From positions 3,410,001 through 3,474,000 of the forward strand of contig NZ_CM001442.1 of NCBI RefSeq assembly GCF_000244915.1: a stretch of DNA of 64,000 nucleotides, in the 5' to 3' direction. Position 1 is the stretch's first letter. Every line of letters starts with the position of its first letter. The notes under the pieces are model-generated. The model was given only the letters and a program-made list of their open reading frames with translations, was not told the DNA's origin and searched no databases. This document shows, piece by piece, positions 26,725 to 35,061 of this stretch. The translations under genes were made by a program, and so were the position numbers. The stretch comes from Bradyrhizobium sp. WSM471 (GTDB taxonomy: Bacteria; Pseudomonadota; Alphaproteobacteria; Rhizobiales; Xanthobacteraceae).

Positions 26725-27456
26725 ATGGGACGCATCATCTGCTGCGGTCTCGGCCCCGGTGATCCTGACATGATGAGCGTGCGCGCCGATCGCACAGTGC
26801 GCGGCGCAAGGCATGTCGCCTATTTCCGCAAGAAGGGCCGGCCCGGTCAGGCGCGACGCATCGTCGAGGGCATGTTGGCTGCCGACGTTACCGAATATCC
26901 GATGGAATATCCTGTCACCACCGAGATCGCCTTCGACACGCCCGAATATGTCCAGCTGCTTGCCGGCTTCCATGACGAATGGGCGGAACGTCTGGCGCGG
27001 CTGGCGCGCGCAGTCGATGTCGTCGTGCTCTGCGAGGGCGATCCTTACTTCTACGGCTCCTTCATGCATCTGCACACGCGTCTGCAGGGCCGCGTCGAGA
27101 TCGAGGTGATCGCCGGCATTCCCGGCATGGTCGGCTGCTGGAATGGCGTGGGACAGCCGATCGCGCTCGGCGATGACGTGACGACGGTGCTCATGGGCAC
27201 GCTTGCCGAAGCAGAGCTCGAACGCCGCATGCGCGATTCCGATGCGCTCGTGATCATGAAGACCGGGCGCAATCTCGCCAAGGTGCGCCGCGCGCTCGCG
27301 TCCGCCGGACGGCTGGACGACGCGTGGCTGGTCGAGCGCGGCACCATGCCGGGGGAGCGCGTGGTGCGGCTCGCGGAGATCGATGCCGCCGACTGCCCTT
27401 ATTTTGCGATCGTGCTCGTGCACGGCAGGGGCCGGCATCCGGACGCCGCGGAATGA
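26725..27456 (+). CDS. cobI: precorrin-2 C20-methyltransferase
   Basis: SAM-dependent tetrapyrrole methylase, about 243 residues from the ATG at 26725. The frame continues upstream but there it is a shadow of cobH. The SAM-site GLGPGDPD is at about 8-15 and LCEGDPYFYGSF is the second conserved site. The YFRKKGRPGQARRI segment near 33-46 is typical of CobI/CbiL. It methylates precorrin-2 at C-20 to give precorrin-3A. Its stop overlaps the cobJ start (ATGA). Confidence 0.95.
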   Translation: MGRIICCGLGPGDPDMMSVRADRTVRGARHVAYFRKKGRPGQARRIVEGMLAADVTEYPMEYPVTTEIAFDTPEYVQLLAGFHDEWAERLARLARAVDVVVLCEGDPYFYGSFMHLHTRLQGRVEIEVIAGIPGMVGCWNGVGQPIALGDDVTTVLMGTLAEAELERRMRDSDALVIMKTGRNLAKVRRALASAGRLDDAWLVERGTMPGERVVRLAEIDAADCPYFAIVLVHGRGRHPDAAE

Positions 27457-28187
27457 CGGGCACGCTGACCATCGCGGGCCTCGGGCCGGGCAGCGATGCG
27501 CTGGTGACGCCCGAAGTCTCCGCCGCGCTTGCCGCTGCGACCGACATTCTGGGCTACGCGCCCTATGTCGCGCGAGTGCCGCCGCGATCGGGACTCAAGC
27601 TGCATCCCTCCGACAATCGCGAAGAGCTGCAGCGCGCGAGCGAGGCGCTGCGGCTCGCGGCCGAAGGCGGCCAGGTCGTCATCGTGTCCTCGGGCGACCC
27701 CGGCGTGTTCGCGATGGCCTCCGCCGTGTTCGAGGCGCTCGAACAGGCGCCGCAATGGCGCGAGCTGCCGATCCGCGTGCTGCCCGGCATCACCGCGATG
27801 CTGGCGGCTGCCGCGCGCGCCGGCGCGCCGCTCGGCCATGATTTCTGTGCGATCAACTTGTCGGACAATCTCAAGCCGTGGGCGGTGATCGAGAAGCGCC
27901 TGCGGCTCGCCGCGGAAGCCGATTTTGCCATTGCGATGTACAATCCGCGCTCGGCGAGCCGGCCGGAAGGATTTGGCCGTGCGCTCGCAGTGCTGAACGA
28001 GGCCGGCTGCGGCGAGCGCCTCGTGATCTTCGCGCGCGCGATCAGCGCCGCTGATGAAAGGATCGAAACCGTCAGGCTGAACGAAGCGACACCTGAAATG
28101 GCCGACATGCGCACGCTGGTGATCGTCGGCAATTCGCAGACACGCCGCGTCGGCCGCTGGGTCTATGCGCCGAGGCAGGCCCGATGA
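27453..28187 (+). CDS. cobJ: precorrin-3B C17-methyltransferase
   Basis: Tetrapyrrole methylase of about 244 residues that methylates C-17 and contracts the ring to precorrin-4. GLGPGSD is at 9-15, SSGDPGVFAMA near 79-89 and the CobJ-specific NLSDNLKPW and AMYNPRSASRP towards the C-terminus. The last 25 bases overlap the 3' end of the oppositely oriented cobK, so the two messages would be complementary there. Confidence 0.95.
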   Translation: MTGTLTIAGLGPGSDALVTPEVSAALAAATDILGYAPYVARVPPRSGLKLHPSDNREELQRASEALRLAAEGGQVVIVSSGDPGVFAMASAVFEALEQAPQWRELPIRVLPGITAMLAAAARAGAPLGHDFCAINLSDNLKPWAVIEKRLRLAAEADFAIAMYNPRSASRPEGFGRALAVLNEAGCGERLVIFARAISAADERIETVRLNEATPEMADMRTLVIVGNSQTRRVGRWVYAPRQAR

Positions 28188-28909
28188 CCCAGCCACTGCA
28201 TGATCTCGGGCACGCTCTCGACCCGCAATCGGTCCGGCAGTTGTGGTCGCGCGATCATGATCACGGGCAGGCCGAGCCTGCGGGCTGCGTCGATCTTGGC
28301 GCGCGCGCCGTCGCCGCCCGAATTGCGGGCGACGATCCGGGTGATGCTGCGTTTGCGCATCATCTCCAGCTCGCCCTCAAGCGTGAACGGCCCACGCGAC
28401 ACGATGACGTCCGCGGCAAAGGGCAGGGGCGCATCGGGCGGATCGACGAATCTCAGCGTGTAGGCGTGCTGCGTCCTGGTCGCGAACGGCGCGATGTGCT
28501 GGCGGCCGATGGCGAGGAACACATTTGCCGCCGCCTCGGGCAGAGCGGCGACCGCGGCGTCGACATCAGGTATTTCGATCCAGTTGTCGCCGGGCGCTTT
28601 CATCCAGGGCGCACGCTCCAGAGCGATCAGCGGCGTGCCGATTTCCGCGCATGCCGCGACCGCATTGCGGCTCATCTCGGCGGCAAAGGGATGCGTCGCG
28701 TCGATCACATGCGTGATGTGCTCGCTGCGGATGTAATCGACAAGACCGCTGACGCCGCCAAAACCGCCGATGCGCGTCGGCAACGGCTGATTGGCAGGCA
28801 CACGGGTGCGGCCGCCGTAGGAATACACGGCGTCGATGCCGGCGCGCGCGATCTCTGCCGCGAGCAAGCTCGCGTCGGCCGTTCCGCCCAGAATGAGGGC
28901 GCGCGTCAT
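28163..28909 (-). CDS. cobK: precorrin-6A reductase
   Basis: NADPH-dependent reductase of precorrin-6A, 248 residues from the ATG at 28909. ALILGGTADASLLA at the N-terminus is the nucleotide-binding loop, and VIDATHPFAAEMSRNA near 89-104 is the CobK signature. It is the only gene of the cobG-cobA run on the minus strand. Its start codon shares two bases with the cobL start (CATG, 28907-28910), and its end overlaps cobJ by 25 bases. Its promoter must therefore lie inside the cobL coding sequence. Confidence 0.95.
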   Translation of the reverse strand: MTRALILGGTADASLLAAEIARAGIDAVYSYGGRTRVPANQPLPTRIGGFGGVSGLVDYIRSEHITHVIDATHPFAAEMSRNAVAACAEIGTPLIALERAPWMKAPGDNWIEIPDVDAAVAALPEAAANVFLAIGRQHIAPFATRTQHAYTLRFVDPPDAPLPFAADVIVSRGPFTLEGELEMMRKRSITRIVARNSGGDGARAKIDAARRLGLPVIMIARPQLPDRLRVESVPEIMQWLGHRACLGA

Positions 28910-30089
28910 GGCTGATCCTTGGCTGACCATCATCGGTATCGGCGAAGATGGCCTCGCCGGGCTGTCCGAGGCAAGCCGAAAGGCGCTCGCCAGGGCTGAA
29001 ACTGTCTTTGGCGGTGAACGGCATCTTGCACTGGCCGGCGTCACCGGGCGCGGCCGTCCATGGCCGGTGCCGTTCGATGCAGAGATCGTGCTGAGCCGCT
29101 GCGGCGAGCCAACGGTCGTGCTCGCCTCCGGCGACCCGTTCTGGTTTGGCGCCGGCGCGAGCCTCGCCGAAAAGCTCCATAGCGACGAATGGATCGCGTA
29201 TCCAGCTGCCTCGACATTCTCGCTCGCCGCCGCGCGATTGGGCTGGCGCCTCGAAGCAATTGCCTGTCTCGGTCTCCATGCCGCGCCATTCGAGCGTCTC
29301 GTGCCGCATCTGGCGCACGGTGCACGCATCATTTGCCTCGTGCGCGATGGCAAGGCGGCCGGTGATCTTGCAGAATGGCTGACGGCGCGTGGATGGGGTG
29401 CTTCGGCATTCTGGACGCTCGCTGCGCTTGGCGGGCCGCGCGAAAGTATCGACGCGCATCGCGCCGACAGCTTCGCAGGCGATCTTGCCGGGAGTCTGGT
29501 CACGGTAGCCGTGGAGGCGAGAGGAGCGCAGGGCCTTCCCCGCAGTTCGGGACTATCGGACGAACTCTTCGTCCATGACGGCCAGATCACCAAGCGTCCG
29601 GTCCGTGCGCTCGCGCTCTCGGCGCTGGCGCCGCGTCCCGGTGAACGGCTCTGGGACATTGGCGCAGGTTCGGGTTCGATTTCGGTCGAGTGGACGCTGT
29701 GCGGCGGCACCGCGATCGCCGTCGAGGCGCGCGAGGATCGCGCCGCGAACATTCGCAACAACGCAGCGGCGTTCGGGTTGGCACATCGGATCACAATCGT
29801 CGCGGGAAAGGCGCCGGAAGCCCTTGCTGCGCTGGACGGGCCTGACGCCGTGTTTATCGGCGGCGGGCTCGACATCGTGATGTTCGACGCCATCTGGTCG
29901 CGGCTCTCGCCCGGTACGCGGCTGGTCGCGCATTCAGTGACGCTGGAGACGGAAGCGCTGGTGGGTGAACTGCACCAGCGCCACGGCGGCGACTTGATGC
30001 GGGTCGAGATTGCGCACGCCGCTCCGCTCGGCCGCTACCGTTCCTGGGACGTAGCGCGGCCGGTGGTGCAATGGAGTGCGGTCCGATGA
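28908..30089 (+). CDS. cobL: precorrin-6Y C5,15-methyltransferase (decarboxylating), CbiE-CbiT fusion
   Basis: Bifunctional CobL of 393 residues: an N-terminal CbiE tetrapyrrole methylase (IIGIGEDGLAGLS, ASGDPFWFGAG) and a C-terminal CbiT class I methyltransferase that decarboxylates and methylates (LWDIGAGSGSISVEW around Asp250, then GGGLDIVMF). I start it at the ATG at 28908, which gives the usual MxxPWLTIIGIGEDG opening; the frame is open a little upstream, inside cobK. It overlaps cobE by ATGA. Confidence 0.95.
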   Translation: MADPWLTIIGIGEDGLAGLSEASRKALARAETVFGGERHLALAGVTGRGRPWPVPFDAEIVLSRCGEPTVVLASGDPFWFGAGASLAEKLHSDEWIAYPAASTFSLAAARLGWRLEAIACLGLHAAPFERLVPHLAHGARIICLVRDGKAAGDLAEWLTARGWGASAFWTLAALGGPRESIDAHRADSFAGDLAGSLVTVAVEARGAQGLPRSSGLSDELFVHDGQITKRPVRALALSALAPRPGERLWDIGAGSGSISVEWTLCGGTAIAVEAREDRAANIRNNAAAFGLAHRITIVAGKAPEALAALDGPDAVFIGGGLDIVMFDAIWSRLSPGTRLVAHSVTLETEALVGELHQRHGGDLMRVEIAHAAPLGRYRSWDVARPVVQWSAVR

Positions 30090-30454
30090 AGGTCGCCGGG
30101 CTTGGATTCAAGCGGGACGTCACGCTGGCCTCGCTGCGTGAGGCTCTTCGGGCGGCCGGCGGTCCCGAAGGCCTCGCAGCGATGGCAACGGTCAGCGACA
30201 GGGCCGACGCGGAGGCGCTGAAGCAGCTTGCGCGCGAATGCGGCATACCGATCAAGGCAATCACCGCCGAAATGCTGGCCGGCATCGACACGCCAACACA
30301 GTCAAAGCTCATCGCGGAAAAATTCGGGACGGGATCGGTCGCCGAAGCCGCGGCCCTCGCGGCAGCTGGACCTCGCGCGCGATTGATTGCGACGCGGGTG
30401 GTCTCGCAGGATCGCACCGCGACCGCGGCGATCGCGGAAGGAGACGGCGCATGA
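30086..30454 (+). CDS. cobE: cobalamin biosynthesis protein CobE (CbiG C-terminal domain)
   Basis: Small protein of 122 residues that matches the C-terminal domain of CbiG ([20 protein letters not shown], then [23 protein letters not shown], then SVAEAAAL). In aerobic cob operons this is CobE; it binds pathway intermediates but has no settled enzymatic role. It overlaps cobL before and cobM after by 4 bases each, so it is firmly inside the operon. Confidence 0.92.
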   Translation: MKVAGLGFKRDVTLASLREALRAAGGPEGLAAMATVSDRADAEALKQLARECGIPIKAITAEMLAGIDTPTQSKLIAEKFGTGSVAEAAALAAAGPRARLIATRVVSQDRTATAAIAEGDGA

Positions 30455-31233
30455 CGGTGCATTTCATCGGCGCAGGGCCGGGCGCTCCTGACCTGCTGAC
30501 GTTGCGCGGCCGCGACCTCATCTCCGCCTGTCCGGTCTGTCTCTATGCCGGATCGCTTGTCCCCGAAGGCGTCTTGGCGCATTGCCCGCCCGGAGCGCGG
30601 ATCGTCAACACCGCGCCGCTGTCGCTCGACGAGATCATCGCGGAGATCGCTGCCGCGCATGCCGACGGCAAGGACGTCGCGCGGCTGCATTCTGGCGATC
30701 TCTCGATCTGGTCGGCGATGAGCGAGCAACTCCGCCGCCTGCGCGCGCTCGACATTCCTTACACCGTCACGCCCGGCGTTCCCGCTTTCTCGGCCGCCGC
30801 GGCTGCGCTGGAGGTCGAGCTGACGCTGCCCGGCCTTGCCCAGACGGTGGTGCTGACGCGCACGCCTGGCCGAGCCAGCGCGATGCCGGAAGGCGAGAAG
30901 CTCGCGGCCTTCGCCGCCACCGGCGCAGTGCTCGCCATCCATCTGTCGATCCATCTGCTCGACAAGGTCGTCGCCGATCTGACGCCGCATTACGGCGCGG
31001 ATTGCCCGGTCGCGATCGTCTGGCGTGCGAGCTGGCCCGACCAGCGCATCGTCCGCGCCACGCTCGCAACACTCGACCTAGCTGTCGGCAGCGAGATGGA
31101 GCGCACTGCATTGATTCTGGTCGGCAGGACGCTGGGCTCGGCGGATTTTTCCGAGAGCCGTCTCTATGCTGCCGATTATGACCGTCGCTATCGGCCGGTC
31201 GGCGCCGAGCCGCGCTTTCCGGAGGTGTCGTGA
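30451..31233 (+). CDS. cobM: precorrin-4 C11-methyltransferase
   Basis: SAM-dependent methylase of 260 residues that makes precorrin-5. The N-terminal [16 protein letters not shown] and the CobM-specific LYAGSLVP and [12 protein letters not shown] are present, and [12 protein letters not shown] follows. Start is the ATG at 30451 overlapping the cobE stop. cobB starts on the last bases of this gene. Confidence 0.95.
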   Translation: MTVHFIGAGPGAPDLLTLRGRDLISACPVCLYAGSLVPEGVLAHCPPGARIVNTAPLSLDEIIAEIAAAHADGKDVARLHSGDLSIWSAMSEQLRRLRALDIPYTVTPGVPAFSAAAAALEVELTLPGLAQTVVLTRTPGRASAMPEGEKLAAFAATGAVLAIHLSIHLLDKVVADLTPHYGADCPVAIVWRASWPDQRIVRATLATLDLAVGSEMERTALILVGRTLGSADFSESRLYAADYDRRYRPVGAEPRFPEVS

Positions 31234-32543
31234 TGGCGGCAGGGCTCGTCATCTCCGCGCCGGCGTCGGGCGTCGGCAAGACCACGCTGACGCTGGCGCT
31301 TGCCCGCGCCTGGCGCAACGGCGGATTGCGGGTGCAGTGCTTCAAGAGCGGCCCCGATTACATCGATCCCGCGTTTCATGCAGCCGCGACAGGACGCGCC
31401 TCAGTCAACGTCGACAGCTGGGCGATGGATCGCGGGACAATCTCGCATCTCGTCAGTCGCGCCATTGACGCCGATGTCGTGCTGGCCGAAGGCTCGATGG
31501 GCCTGTTCGACGGCGTGGCTGCCCGTGGCGTCTGCGGCACCGGGGCGACCGCCGACGTTGCGGAGATGCTGGACTGGCCGGTGCTGCTGGTGATCGATCC
31601 ATCCGGCCAGGCACAAACGGCGGCGGCAATCGCGGCGGGCCTTCGCGACTACCGCCCCGGTGTGCGCCTTGCGGGCGTCGTGCTCAATCGCGTTGCGAGC
31701 CCGCGCCACGAAGCTCTCGTGCGGCGTGCGCTGCTGGACGCCGGCATCGCCGTGTTCGGCGCGCTGCCGCGCCATGCCGAGATCAGCCTGCCGAAGCGGC
31801 ATCTCGGGCTGGTCCAGGCCGAGGAGCAGGCGGAGATCGGCAAGCTGATCGACGAGGCCGCGCGCTTCGTCGCAGAGCATGTCGATCTCGACGCGGTGCT
31901 GCGTTCGGCGGCCACGTGGTCGCCGCAACCTGCCGCGAGCCACGTCAACGTGACGCCGCCCGGCCAGCGCATTGCGTTGGCCCGCGACGCCGCGTTCTCC
32001 TTCGTCTATCCGCATATGCTGGAAGCGTGGCGCGCGGCGGGTGCGGAGATATCGACATTCTCGCCCCTCGCCGATGAAGGCCCTGATCCGGGCGCCGATG
32101 TGTGCTGGCTGCCTGGCGGCTATCCCGAGCTGCAGGCCGGCAAGATCGCGGCCAATGCGCGCTTCCACAGCGGATTGCGCGCCTTCGCCGAGACGCGGCC
32201 GGTACACGGCGAATGCGGAGGCTATATGGTGCTGGGCACTGCTTTGACCGATGCCGACGGCATCCGCCACGAGATGACGGGCCTGCTCGGCCTCGAGACG
32301 AGCTTTGCCAAACGCCGCATGCATCTGGGCTACCGCCTCGCCGAGCTCGCCGCGCCGATGCCGGGTCATCGGGCGGGCGCACGCCTGCGTGGCCACGAAT
32401 TCCACTATTCGACGATCGTCGCGCAGCCCGACACGCCGCTGGCGGTCGTGCACGACGCGACAGGCGCGGTGATCGCCGAGACCGGCTCGCGGCGGGGACG
32501 AGCCACCGGCACGTTCTTCCACCTGATCGCGGAGGACCGGTGA
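31230..32543 (+). CDS. cobB: cobyrinate/hydrogenobyrinate a,c-diamide synthase
   Basis: Glutamine-dependent amidase of the a and c side chains, 437 residues, acting on hydrogenobyrinic acid in the aerobic route. P-loop SGVGKTT is at 13-19, [11 protein letters not shown] near 40-50, EGSMGLFDG and the glutamine amidotransferase Cys329 ([10 protein letters not shown]) are all seen, with GHEFHYS near the C-terminus. A GTG at 31230 and an ATG at 31233 are both possible starts. Confidence 0.95.
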   Translation: MMAAGLVISAPASGVGKTTLTLALARAWRNGGLRVQCFKSGPDYIDPAFHAAATGRASVNVDSWAMDRGTISHLVSRAIDADVVLAEGSMGLFDGVAARGVCGTGATADVAEMLDWPVLLVIDPSGQAQTAAAIAAGLRDYRPGVRLAGVVLNRVASPRHEALVRRALLDAGIAVFGALPRHAEISLPKRHLGLVQAEEQAEIGKLIDEAARFVAEHVDLDAVLRSAATWSPQPAASHVNVTPPGQRIALARDAAFSFVYPHMLEAWRAAGAEISTFSPLADEGPDPGADVCWLPGGYPELQAGKIAANARFHSGLRAFAETRPVHGECGGYMVLGTALTDADGIRHEMTGLLGLETSFAKRRMHLGYRLAELAAPMPGHRAGARLRGHEFHYSTIVAQPDTPLAVVHDATGAVIAETGSRRGRATGTFFHLIAEDR

Positions 32544-33271
32544 GCGGTTTTGTGTCCTTCGTCTCCGCCGGCCCCGGCGATCCCGAACTCCTCACGCTCA
32601 AGGGTGCCGCGCGCCTGCGCGAGGCCGATGTCGTGCTCTATGACGATCTTGCTTCGGGCGCGATCCTCGATCTGGCCCGGCCCGGCGCCAATCTCGTCGC
32701 GGTGGGAAAGCGGGCCGGACGGCCCTCGACCAAGCAGCACCACGTCAACCGATTGCTGGTCGACTATGCCGCAACAGGCGCGCGCGTGGTGCGGTTGAAG
32801 TCCGGCGATGCCGGCATCTTTGGCCGGCTCGAGGAGGAGCTCGAGACCCTGCGTGAAGCGGGCATCGGCTACGAGATCATTCCGGGCGTCACCACGGCCT
32901 GCGTGGCTGCGGCCCAGGCCGGGATTCCCTTGACCCGGCGCCATACCTCGCGCCGGGTGCAGTTCATCACCGGCGCGGACGTCACCGGCGAGCTGCCGCC
33001 AGACCTCAATTGGGTGGCGCTGGCCGATCCCGAGGCGACGACCGTGGTCTATATGGGCCGGCGCACATTTCCGGCGCTCGTCGCAAAATTGATCGAGCAC
33101 GGGCTCGCCCCGACCACGCCGGCGTTGTTTGCCGAATCGCTCGGCCGTCCCGATGAGCGACTGGTCCGCACCACCATTTCGGAACTTGCCGAGCAGCTTG
33201 CGCGGGGCGGAGCGGCATCCACGGCGGCCGTCATCCTGTTCGGCGCGCTGGCGGGGGATTATCCGTCATGA
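32540..33271 (+). CDS. cobA: uroporphyrinogen-III C-methyltransferase
   Basis: SUMT, about 243 residues, which methylates uroporphyrinogen III at C-2 and C-7 to precorrin-2, the entry into the pathway. It starts at a GTG overlapping the cobB stop. Landmarks are SAGPGDPELLTLKGA near 8-22, VLYDDL, GKRAGRPSTKQ near 58-68, LKSGDAGIFGR and PGVTTACVAAAQAGIPLTRR. It is not fused to a CysG oxidase/chelatase domain. It ends the plus-strand run that began at riboswitch 1; the next riboswitch starts 60 bases later. Confidence 0.95.
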   Translation: MSGFVSFVSAGPGDPELLTLKGAARLREADVVLYDDLASGAILDLARPGANLVAVGKRAGRPSTKQHHVNRLLVDYAATGARVVRLKSGDAGIFGRLEEELETLREAGIGYEIIPGVTTACVAAAQAGIPLTRRHTSRRVQFITGADVTGELPPDLNWVALADPEATTVVYMGRRTFPALVAKLIEHGLAPTTPALFAESLGRPDERLVRTTISELAEQLARGGAASTAAVILFGALAGDYPS

Positions 33272-33294
33272 CGCTCTCGGCCGCCCTTCACCCC

Positions 33295-33323
33295 TTGACG
33301 CCCGGCTGGCGAAAGGGGCACAC
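33295..33323 (+). promoter_or_regulatory. weak candidate promoter for the cbiM-cobF-cobT unit
   Basis: TTGACG at 33295-33300 and, 17 bases on, GCACAC at 33318-33323. The -10 is poor, but a start near 33330 would coincide with the first base of riboswitch P1 at 33331. Confidence 0.28.
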
Positions 33324-33330
33324 AGGAGAG

Positions 33331-33523
33331 GCATGGTGCTCGACGCGGCGCAAAGCGCCGGAGCATAATCGGGAATGGGGATGGGCGGACCCAATTGCGG
33401 CGCCCAAAACCCCAGCCGCCCCCGCGACTGTAAGCGGTGAGGGACTTCGATCAGCCACTGGGCCGCAAGGCCCGGGAAGGCCGGAGACTCCCAGTGAACC
33501 GCGAGCCAGGAGACCGGCCGTGC
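33331..33523 (+). promoter_or_regulatory. cobalamin riboswitch upstream of the cbiM-type permease
   Basis: Conserved parts in order: GGGAATGGGGATG from 33371, the core GCCGCCCCCGCGACTGTAAG at about 33416-33435, GCCACTGGGCCGCAAGGCCC with GGGAAGGCC at about 33454-33482, and the B12 box GCGAGCCAGGAGACCGGCC at 33501-33519. P1 is GCATGG (33331-33336) with CCGTGC (33518-33523). Downstream a hairpin GCCGTC/GACGGC (33540-33545 with 33552-33557) ends just before the ribosome site AAGAAGG at 33558. Its 3' arm ACGGC can alternatively pair with GCCGT at 33517-33521, part of P1, which gives a plausible switch to translational control. Confidence 0.93.
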
Positions 33524-33573
33524 ACGTTTTGAGGCCAAGGCCGTCGGGTGTGACGGCAAGAAGGATCTGAGCC

Positions 33574-34251
33574 ATGCATATCGAACCCGGACTAGTCTCG
33601 GACGCCAAGCTCGTGCTGAGTTACGCAACCGGCATCGCCGTCGGCGGCGTTGCCTTGAAGCTCGCGGTCGAGACCGTGCGCGAGCAGGGCATCACGTCGT
33701 TCGCGGCGCGCACGCTCGCCACCACGGGACTCGTGTTTATCTTCTTCGAGATCCTGCCGCACTTCCCGGTCGGCGTCTCCGAAGTGCACTTCATCCTCGG
33801 CTCGACCTTGTTCCTGCTGTTTGGAGCGGCGCCTGCGGCCTTCGGCCTCGCGTTCGGCCTGCTGTTCCAGGGCATCTTCTTCGAGCCGCCCGACTTGCCG
33901 CAATATGGCATGAACGTCACCACGCTGCTGGTGCCGCTGTTCGGGATCCAGGCAATCGCCACGCGGATCATTTCGCGCAACACGGCCTATGTCGATCTGA
34001 AGTACCGCCAGGCGCTGGCGCTTTCGACGACCTATCAGGCCGGCGTCATCGCCTGGGTCGCGTTCTGGGCGCTCTATGGCGCCGGTTTTGCCGTGACCAA
34101 CCTTGCCAGCATCGCGACCTTCGCGGCGTCCTATGCGCTCGTCATCGTGATCGAGCCTCTTGCCGATCTCGGCGTGCTGGCGCTGGCGAAGTCGCTGCGC
34201 GGCGTCACCGCGGCCGGCCTCGTCACGCCGCGTTTGCACAACGCGGCCTAG
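33574..34251 (+). CDS. cbiM: energy-coupling factor transporter S component, CbiM family (cobalt uptake candidate)
   Basis: Polytopic membrane protein of 225 residues with about seven hydrophobic helices. It begins MHIEPG: the N-terminal Met-His start is the metal-binding element of CbiM/NikM proteins. EVHFILGSTLFLLFGAAP and LPQYGMNVTTLLVP are further family stretches. Its riboswitch and place before cobF make Co2+ uptake for cobalamin the best call. The usual partners CbiN, CbiQ and CbiO are not here, so it must either share an ATPase coded elsewhere or work alone. Confidence 0.87.
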   Translation: MHIEPGLVSDAKLVLSYATGIAVGGVALKLAVETVREQGITSFAARTLATTGLVFIFFEILPHFPVGVSEVHFILGSTLFLLFGAAPAAFGLAFGLLFQGIFFEPPDLPQYGMNVTTLLVPLFGIQAIATRIISRNTAYVDLKYRQALALSTTYQAGVIAWVAFWALYGAGFAVTNLASIATFAASYALVIVIEPLADLGVLALAKSLRGVTAAGLVTPRLHNAA

Positions 34252-34263
34252 AGACAAGCGAAC

Positions 34264-34284
34264 GGGCGGCCGTCATGGCCGCCC
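34264..34284 (+). terminator. GC-rich hairpin between cbiM and cobF
   Basis: GGGCGGCC at 34264-34271 and GGCCGCCC at 34277-34284 pair perfectly over a 5-base loop, followed by only TT. It sits 12 bases after the cbiM stop and 12 before the cobF start. It may attenuate rather than end transcription, lowering cobF-cobT relative to cbiM. Confidence 0.5.
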
Positions 34285-34296
34285 TTCGCAGCTCCG

Positions 34297-35046
34297 ATGC
34301 TCACGCTCTCCCTGATAGGCATCGGTTGCGGCGATCCCGGGCAGCTCACGCGCGCCGCGATCGGTGCCATCAACGCGGCCGATCTCGTCCTGATCCCGCG
34401 CAAGGGGACGGCCAAGTCCGATCTCGCCGATCTCAGGCGGACGATCTGCGCGGATGTGCTCACCAGCGACACGACGCGCATCGCCGAGTTCGATCTGCCC
34501 GTGCGCGACGCCGCTGAAGCGGACTATCGCAAGGGCGTGGACGATTGGCACGATGCCGTGGCCGCTGTCTGGTCGCAGACGATCGCAGATCATCTCGAAG
34601 GCAAAGGCAAGGTCGCGCTGCTGATCTGGGGCGATCCCTCGCTTTACGATTCCTCGCTGCGCATTGCGCGGCGGCTCGATCCTTCACCTGAGATCGAAGT
34701 CGTGCCCGGCATCACCTCGATCCAGGCGCTGTGTGCAGCGCATGCGCTGCCGCTCAACGATATCGGCGAGCCCTTTCTGGTCACGACCGGACGTCGCTTG
34801 CGCGATGGCGGCTGGCCGGCGGGTGTCGATACCGTGGTGGTGATGCTCGACGGCGGCACGGCGTTCCAGTCGCTTGATCCGGCGGACCTGCACATCTGGT
34901 GGGGCGCCTATCTCGGCATGCCCGATCAGATTATCATGTCCGGCGCGCTGGCCGAGATCGGTCCGCGTATTGTCGCCGTCCGGCAAGAGGCGCGCGACCG
35001 GCACGGCTGGATCATGGACAGTTACATCCTCAAGCGCAGGCCGTGA
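34297..35046 (+). CDS. cobF: precorrin-6A synthase (deacetylating)
   Basis: Tetrapyrrole methylase of 249 residues that methylates C-1 with loss of acetate, converting precorrin-5 to precorrin-6A. The N-terminal LIGIGCGDPGQLT, IPRKGTAKSDL, the site LLIWGDPSLYDSS and WWGAYLGMPDQ mark CobF. It occurs only in the aerobic route. It lies away from the other methylases, in the unit headed by the second riboswitch. Confidence 0.95.
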   Translation: MLTLSLIGIGCGDPGQLTRAAIGAINAADLVLIPRKGTAKSDLADLRRTICADVLTSDTTRIAEFDLPVRDAAEADYRKGVDDWHDAVAAVWSQTIADHLEGKGKVALLIWGDPSLYDSSLRIARRLDPSPEIEVVPGITSIQALCAAHALPLNDIGEPFLVTTGRRLRDGGWPAGVDTVVVMLDGGTAFQSLDPADLHIWWGAYLGMPDQIIMSGALAEIGPRIVAVRQEARDRHGWIMDSYILKRRP

Positions 35047-35061
35047 GGCAAGCGAGGCAGC

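Noticed and set aside
28910..29893. Upstream extension of the cobK frame into cobL
   Set aside because: The CobK fold begins exactly at the ATG at 28909; the rest is antisense to cobL.
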